Origin: Herbiconiux sp. A18JL235
Lineage (GTDB): Bacteria > Actinomycetota > Actinomycetes > Actinomycetales > Microbacteriaceae
NCBI RefSeq assembly: GCF_040939305.1
Contig: NZ_CP162511.1
Location: forward strand, 3,782,001-3,846,000
Reading direction: 5' to 3'
DNA length: 64,000 nucleotides
Shown here: piece by piece, positions 59,435-64,000 of the stretch
Layout: each line of letters begins with the position of its first letter
Numbering within the stretch: position 1 is the first letter of the stretch
Program-made: the position numbers and the translations under genes
The notes under the pieces: generated by a model
The model's input: only the letters and a program-made list of their open reading frames with translations
Database searches by the model: none
Told to the model about the DNA's origin: nothing

Positions 59435-62226
59435 GCCGACACCCCGACGGGATCGGCGTTCCACGCCCGAACCGAGAGCGACGCGAACGACACCTCACCC
59501 TCCACTCCGACCAAGCGCGTCTCGCCGGGTGCGAGCCCGAAGGCGTCGTCGTGCAGCAGCGCCCCCGGACCGTGCGGGAAGCCGTCGACGAGCACCAAGG
59601 GTGCGGGCACCTCACCGACGTTCTGCACCTCGAACCCGCCGTCGACGGCACGTGCCGCGAGCCGGGTGGGTGGAAGCTCCCAGAGCGGGGCCGGCCGCTC
59701 GGCGGCGTAGGCCGCGAAGTACGGCGCGAGGTCGGCCTCCCAGAGCTCGTCGGGGGCCGAGCGCTCGAGCTCCTCGATGCGCTCCCCGCGCTGCCGCGCG
59801 TTGAACCAGTACCACTGGCTGATGGCCTCGCCCCGCGCATCCGTCATGCGCACCTCCAGGTGCAGCGGATGCGCGCGGCCGGGCACGAGCGCAGAGAACC
59901 GCTGGGCGAGCACTCGCTGGTCGGGCGCCACCGCCACCGTGCCCGCCCAGCTCGCGGCCACCGTGAGGTCGGCGTCCCACAACCGCACCTCCACCTGTGC
60001 GTCGAGAGGCTCGGGGGTGTCGTTGGCGACGTGGACGTCGGCCTCGAAGAGCTCGCCCGGAGCCCAGTCGAGCCGGTTCGTCACCGCGAACACCGAGCGG
60101 GGCCGGCTGAACGACCGGGCCAGGTAGTAGGAGCGCTTGGGCCGGCCGTAGAAGTCGGCGACTGCCCACGACGACCCGGGGAACACTTCGCCGAGCTTGT
60201 AGAACCAGTAGGCGCTGGTGTGCTCGCCGCTGCCAGACCTGGCGCGTTCGGAGGCGAAGCGGAGCGCCTCGCCCTGGGCGACCTGGCTCGCCTCGACGAA
60301 GGTCGCCCAGTCGACGATCGGGCCGTAGTCGGCGTAGCGCAGCTGCTTCACGATGTCGAGGAGCGAGAACTGCGCCTGGTGCTGCAGGATGGCGCCGTGG
60401 GCGGGAGGCGGCCACTCGTCGAGCAGTCCGGGGTCGAGGAACTCGGCCATGCTCTCGAGCGAGCACTGGCTCGACAGCCCGTATTCGCCCCACACCGCCC
60501 CGTCGACCGCGGTGTAGCCCTCGTCGATGCGGGCTCCTTCGTGGTAGACGGTGTAGCTGTGCACGCTGCCACCCCACGGGTCGGTGCGATGGAACGGGCG
60601 GGAGTCGTCGAGCGCCGTGGTGCGCCGCCCCGCGAGCAGCAGCAGCTCGTCTCCCGACCGGGTGAGCTCGTTCTCGTTGCCGCCGCCCCACATGATGAGC
60701 GAAGGGTGGTTGCGAAGCGCCCTCACGATGCGCGTGACCTGGTCGTCGACCGCCGCCAGCGAGACCGACGAGGCCCCGGGCAGCCCGAAGCAGAACGGGA
60801 ACTCCTGCAGCACGAGGATGCCGAGCCGGTCGCAGGCCGCGTAGAACCGTTCGCTCTCGACGATGCCGCCGCCCCAGGCCCGCAGCATGCGGAGCCCCGC
60901 GTGTCGGGTGAGCCGCAGCAGGTGCTCGTCGACCGAGCCGTCGCGTTCGGTGAGCGGGTCGGTCCAGCACCAGTTGGCACCGGTGAGGAAAAGGGGCCGC
61001 CCGTTCACGACGAACTGCCAGCGGTAGAACTCCTCGCCCTGCCAGTCGGGCAGGGCCGCCATCTCGATGGTGCGGATGCCCGTCTCGACCTCGACGGCGT
61101 GACCCGCGACCGCGATCTCGACGCGGTACAGCGGCTGCTCGCCGTACCCGAACGGCCACCACAGCCGCGGCCGGTCGACCTCGATCTCGAGCTCGAAGCG
61201 GGTGCGCGGGCCGGTGAGCTCGACGTCGAAGGCGCGTGACGCGACGACGGCGCCCTCGTCGCTGCACACCGTGACCGTTCCCGAGACCGTACCCCGCGCA
61301 TCCGTGTGGTCGCGCGCGTCGGCGCGCACCCGGAGCAGTGCCGTGTCGGCATCGGCCCTCGCCGTGCTCACGAACGGATGCACGAGCTCCACCTCGGGCA
61401 CCACCTCGAGCCGCACCGACCGCCACAGGCCCATCGAGATGAGGTGCCCGTAATGCCACCCCCACCCGGGAGACCCCTTCATCACGCCGTGCCAGTCGTG
61501 TGGCGGCGGGTCGATGCGCACGACCAGCTCGTGCTCGCCGCCGGGAGAGACGAGCGAGGTGACGTCGACCTCCGGGCCGCCGAACATGCCCTCCTGGCGG
61601 GCGATCGGCGAGCCGTCGAGGTAGACGGTCGCCGCGTAGTCGACGCCGTCGAAGGCCAGACGGATGCGCCGGCCCTCCCATGTGGCCGGCACCGTGAAGC
61701 GGCGGGCGTACCACCACTCCTGCTGCTCGATGCGGGTGCGGCGGAAGTGCCACGGCCAGTGCTCGGGCACGCCGTGTTCGACGAGCTCGTCGTAGGTCGA
61801 GGAGCCGAGGAGCGGATGCGGAGTCCTTCCCGCAGCCGCGAGGGCGCCCTGCACGGTGCCCGGCACGGTCGCGGTCGTCCAGGAGCCGCGGTCGGTCTCG
61901 GGGCGGAACCATTCCGCGGGCTCGTGCGGAGGCTTCGATCCGGCGGGCTCGGCCCAGCGCTCGATCGAGAACTGCTTCTGCGGCACGGAGCCCGCCAGCA
62001 GCCACTCGCCGTCGAGCGAGAGCGGCGCAGGGAGGGGTGTGTGGAGGAGTGCGTGGAGGGGCTCGGCTTGCGCCGACGGGGTCTGACGCGCACCCGCATC
62101 CCCCGCATCCGCCGCCCGGGAGTCGACCCGCACGGTCGGCACGGCGAGATCGGCCTCCACTGCCCCGTCGCCGACGAGCGCGGCCCTGGCGTAGGCGGAG
62201 AGCTCGACGTCGTCGAGACTGCTCAC
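59431..62226 (-). CDS. GH2-family beta-mannosidase-like glycoside hydrolase
   Basis: 931-residue cytosolic glycoside hydrolase with the five-part architecture of beta-mannosidases: jelly-roll sugar-binding domain (LSLDGEWLLAG ... WYARRFTVP), Ig-like domain, (beta/alpha)8 barrel and two C-terminal beta domains. The acid/base Glu is in MWGGGNENE (about 515) and the nucleophile Glu in VWGEYGLSS (about 580). No signal peptide. GTG 62226 overlaps the permease stop by 4 bp. With the adjacent permeases it should hydrolyse imported mannosides or related oligosaccharides. Confidence 0.9.
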   Translation of the reverse strand: MSSLDDVELSAYARAALVGDGAVEADLAVPTVRVDSRAADAGDAGARQTPSAQAEPLHALLHTPLPAPLSLDGEWLLAGSVPQKQFSIERWAEPAGSKPPHEPAEWFRPETDRGSWTTATVPGTVQGALAAAGRTPHPLLGSSTYDELVEHGVPEHWPWHFRRTRIEQQEWWYARRFTVPATWEGRRIRLAFDGVDYAATVYLDGSPIARQEGMFGGPEVDVTSLVSPGGEHELVVRIDPPPHDWHGVMKGSPGWGWHYGHLISMGLWRSVRLEVVPEVELVHPFVSTARADADTALLRVRADARDHTDARGTVSGTVTVCSDEGAVVASRAFDVELTGPRTRFELEIEVDRPRLWWPFGYGEQPLYRVEIAVAGHAVEVETGIRTIEMAALPDWQGEEFYRWQFVVNGRPLFLTGANWCWTDPLTERDGSVDEHLLRLTRHAGLRMLRAWGGGIVESERFYAACDRLGILVLQEFPFCFGLPGASSVSLAAVDDQVTRIVRALRNHPSLIMWGGGNENELTRSGDELLLLAGRRTTALDDSRPFHRTDPWGGSVHSYTVYHEGARIDEGYTAVDGAVWGEYGLSSQCSLESMAEFLDPGLLDEWPPPAHGAILQHQAQFSLLDIVKQLRYADYGPIVDWATFVEASQVAQGEALRFASERARSGSGEHTSAYWFYKLGEVFPGSSWAVADFYGRPKRSYYLARSFSRPRSVFAVTNRLDWAPGELFEADVHVANDTPEPLDAQVEVRLWDADLTVAASWAGTVAVAPDQRVLAQRFSALVPGRAHPLHLEVRMTDARGEAISQWYWFNARQRGERIEELERSAPDELWEADLAPYFAAYAAERPAPLWELPPTRLAARAVDGGFEVQNVGEVPAPLVLVDGFPHGPGALLHDDAFGLAPGETRLVGVEGEVSFASLSVRAWNADPVGVSA

Positions 62227-63059
62227 TTCACCGCGCCCGCATAGAGGCCGCTCACGAAGTAGCGCTGGGCGAAGATGAAGATGAGCAGGATGGGCAGGCT
62301 CATGATGAGCACCGCCGCCATGATGTTGCCCCAGTCGGCCAGGTACTGCGCCTTGAAGTAGAGCACGCCCGTGGTGAGGGTGCGTTTCGTCGGATCGGTC
62401 AGCAGGAGTTGCGGCACCAGGTAGTCGTTCCAGATGCCGACCCCCTGCAGCACCCAGAAGGTCGCGATGGCGGGGCGGGCGAGCGGCAGGTAGATGGTGC
62501 GGAACAGGGTGAAGTACCCGGCGCCGTCGACGACCGCCGCCTCGACGATCTCTTTCGGGATCTGCCGCATGAAGGCCGCCATGAGGAAGACGCCGAACGG
62601 GATCGCCCCGGCGATGTAGACCAGGATGACACCGAGGTAGTTGTTGATGAGCCCGAGGTCGCGGATGACGCGGAACTGCGGCACCAGCGCGAGCTGCAGC
62701 GGCAGGAAGATTCCCGCTGCGATGAGCAGGTACGCCACCGAACCCAGTCGCGACACCCGGCGCACGATGGCGTAGGAGGCGAGCGCGGCGATGAAGGTCG
62801 CCGCCACCATGCTGGTGACGGTGAGCAGGATGGAGTTGAGGAACAGGTTCGTGAAGTCGGCCTCGACCCACGAGGTGACGAAGTTGTCGAAGGTCCAGGT
62901 CTGCGGCAGCCCGGTGGGGTTCGTGAGCACCTCGAGGTTCGGCTTGAACGCCGTGATCACCATGATGAGCAGCGGGTAGATCATGATGAGGCTGAGGCAG
63001 ATCAGCAGCAGGTTGATCGGCACCCGACGTGCCAGGCGCTTGGCGGTTCGACTGTTCAT
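62223..63059 (-). CDS. carbohydrate ABC transporter permease (MalG-like)
   Basis: 278-residue inner-membrane permease of the CUT1 family with six predicted helices. The EAA loop reads EIVEAAVVDGAGYFTLFRTIYLPLARPAIA, contacting the ATPase. The C-terminus (RYFVSGLYAGAVK) is standard. The ATG overlaps the upstream permease's stop by 4 bp (ATGA). The sugar is unknown, probably a mannoside-containing oligosaccharide from the GH2 gene downstream. The ATPase (often a shared MsiK) is not in this window. Confidence 0.95.
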   Translation of the reverse strand: MNSRTAKRLARRVPINLLLICLSLIMIYPLLIMVITAFKPNLEVLTNPTGLPQTWTFDNFVTSWVEADFTNLFLNSILLTVTSMVAATFIAALASYAIVRRVSRLGSVAYLLIAAGIFLPLQLALVPQFRVIRDLGLINNYLGVILVYIAGAIPFGVFLMAAFMRQIPKEIVEAAVVDGAGYFTLFRTIYLPLARPAIATFWVLQGVGIWNDYLVPQLLLTDPTKRTLTTGVLYFKAQYLADWGNIMAAVLIMSLPILLIFIFAQRYFVSGLYAGAVK

Positions 63060-64000
63060 CGGGCGTTCTCCTCGGCGCTCATGCGGTTGTTCAGCCTGTT
63101 CTGTGCCCCGGCGATCACGATGAGCACCACGATCACGATGAGGGCCATGGCCGAGGCGTAGCCGAAGTTGTTCGCCACGAGGCCCTGATGGAACACCTCG
63201 GTCATGTACAACTGGGTCGAGTCTCCCGGCCCTCCCCTGGTCATGAGGTAGACCGTGTCGAAGGCGCGGAGGGCGCCGTTCACCGAGAGCACCAGCACGA
63301 GCCCGATCGAGGGGATCATGAGCGGGATGGTGATGTGCCGCATCGCCTTGAAGCCCCTGGCGCCGTCGACGCGGGCCGCCTCGTTGATCTCGGCCGGGAT
63401 GGTGGAGAGGCCGGCGAGGAAGATGACGACGTTGAAGCCGAGTCCGCTCCACAGGTCGACGAGGATGACACTGTAGAGGGCGAGGTCGTAGTTGCCGAGC
63501 CAGTCCTGCGCGAGCCCGCCGAGGCCCACGTCGCGCAGCAGCGAGTTGATGGTGCCGTTCGTCGGGTCGTACATGAAGCTCCACGTGAACACGATGGCCA
63601 CGGGGCTGATGACGATGGGGGCGAAGAACACGGCCCGGTAGATGTTGCCGAGACGCAGCTGACGGTTCAGCAGCACCGCGATGAGGAAGGCGAGCACGGT
63701 CTGCACGACGACCTTGAAGAAGGCGTAGATGCCGGTGTTCGCGATGGCCTTGGTGAGGGTGGGGTCGCCCGAGAAGATGCGCACGAAGTTGTCGAGGCCG
63801 ATGAACTCGGCGGGGCGGTTGAACCCCCTGGCGTCGGTGAAGGCGGCGAACACCACCTGCAGCATCGGCCAGATCGTGAAGATCGTGTAGATGATGAGGG
63901 CGGGGGCGATCGCGATGAGGAACTTGCCCATCGTCGATCGGTCAGACCAGACGCGGCGCTTCCAGGACGTGCGGTCGGTGGTGACGGTCGGGATGACGCG
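63056..64000 (-). CDS. carbohydrate ABC transporter permease (MalF-like), 5' end probably missing
   Basis: CUT1-family permease partner of the MalG-like protein: helices starting FLIAIAPALIIYTIFTIWPML, the EAA loop EINEAARVDGARGFKAMRHITIPLMIPSIG and the C-terminal ALIVIVVLIVIAG. The only in-window start is ATG 63931, but the frame continues open to the edge with basic residues (WKRRVWSDRST) as in the usual cytosolic N-terminus, so the gene probably starts beyond 64000. A solute-binding protein gene would be expected upstream. Confidence 0.9.
   Translation of the reverse strand, partial: RVIPTVTTDRTSWKRRVWSDRSTMGKFLIAIAPALIIYTIFTIWPMLQVVFAAFTDARGFNRPAEFIGLDNFVRIFSGDPTLTKAIANTGIYAFFKVVVQTVLAFLIAVLLNRQLRLGNIYRAVFFAPIVISPVAIVFTWSFMYDPTNGTINSLLRDVGLGGLAQDWLGNYDLALYSVILVDLWSGLGFNVVIFLAGLSTIPAEINEAARVDGARGFKAMRHITIPLMIPSIGLVLVLSVNGALRAFDTVYLMTRGGPGDSTQLYMTEVFHQGLVANNFGYASAMALIVIVVLIVIAGAQNRLNNRMSAEENAR

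Overview
The window reads as chromosomal DNA of a high-GC actinobacterium. The gene families (maltokinase, DUF2510, DUF5701, DUF5997, YchJ, LCP, AfsR/BTAD regulators) and the start-codon style (many leaderless ATG/GTG starts) point to Microbacteriaceae. The genus cannot be fixed from the sequence alone. I see no rRNA, CRISPR array, transposase or phage gene. Three tRNA genes are present: Arg-ACG, Ser-GCT and Ser-TGA. Both edges cut genes: an MFS transporter on the left and a sugar ABC permease on the right.

Layout. 1-6 kb: MFS transporter, TMEM175 channel, alpha/beta hydrolase, YchJ-like protein, secreted lipase, a 53-residue acidic protein and DUF5701. 6.1-10.5 kb: tRNA-Arg, a large SNF2-family ATPase and a flavin/FMN reductase pair. 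10.7-12.5 kb: alanine dehydrogenase divergent from an Lrp/AsnC regulator. 12.6-15.2 kb: two SDR oxidoreductases flanking a TetR repressor with a near-perfect 30-bp operator. 15.2-17.0 kb: an AbiE-like (type IV toxin-antitoxin-like) pair behind a perfect 17-bp palindrome. 17.0-24.6 kb: deaminase, a 1270-residue AfsR-type regulator carrying two in-frame tandem repeats, a lipoprotein S1 protease and a CPA2 antiporter. 24.6-29.0 kb: a methylcitrate (propionate) operon, GntR-prpD-prpB-prpC.

29-37 kb holds a YpfJ-like metalloprotease, several small proteins (a HesB-like protein without cysteines, a DnaJ-type zinc mini-protein, a tail-anchored protein), a Tat-exported protein, tRNA-Ser, a hydrolase overlapping an acyltransferase, an LCP ligase and an ArsR/SRPBCC pair. 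37-47.5 kb: tRNA-Ser, HAD phosphatase, serS, diacylglycerol-kinase-like enzyme, LysR-type effector domain without DNA-binding domain, DUF5997, maltokinase, HAD, pheA, pgm and a BLUF photoreceptor. 47.6-52 kb: AraC, XRE/MmyB-type and TetR regulators around two hydrolases. 52-58 kb: an ABC ATPase/FtsX-like permease pair and a DUF2510-transglutaminase protein. 58.2-64 kb: peptidase E, GH2 beta-mannosidase and two sugar permeases in a translationally coupled string, a glycoside import and degradation operon continuing off the right edge.

The most notable signals outside ordinary annotation are: (i) a 54-bp imperfect palindrome present three times between genes with identical length and 8-bp ends; (ii) at least fifteen genes whose -10 hexamer ends 6 (sometimes 7) nt before the start codon, implying leaderless transcripts; (iii) the 14-unit 27-bp in-frame repeat in the AfsR-type regulator; (iv) the AbiE-like module; and (v) a nested palindrome at 40506-40549.
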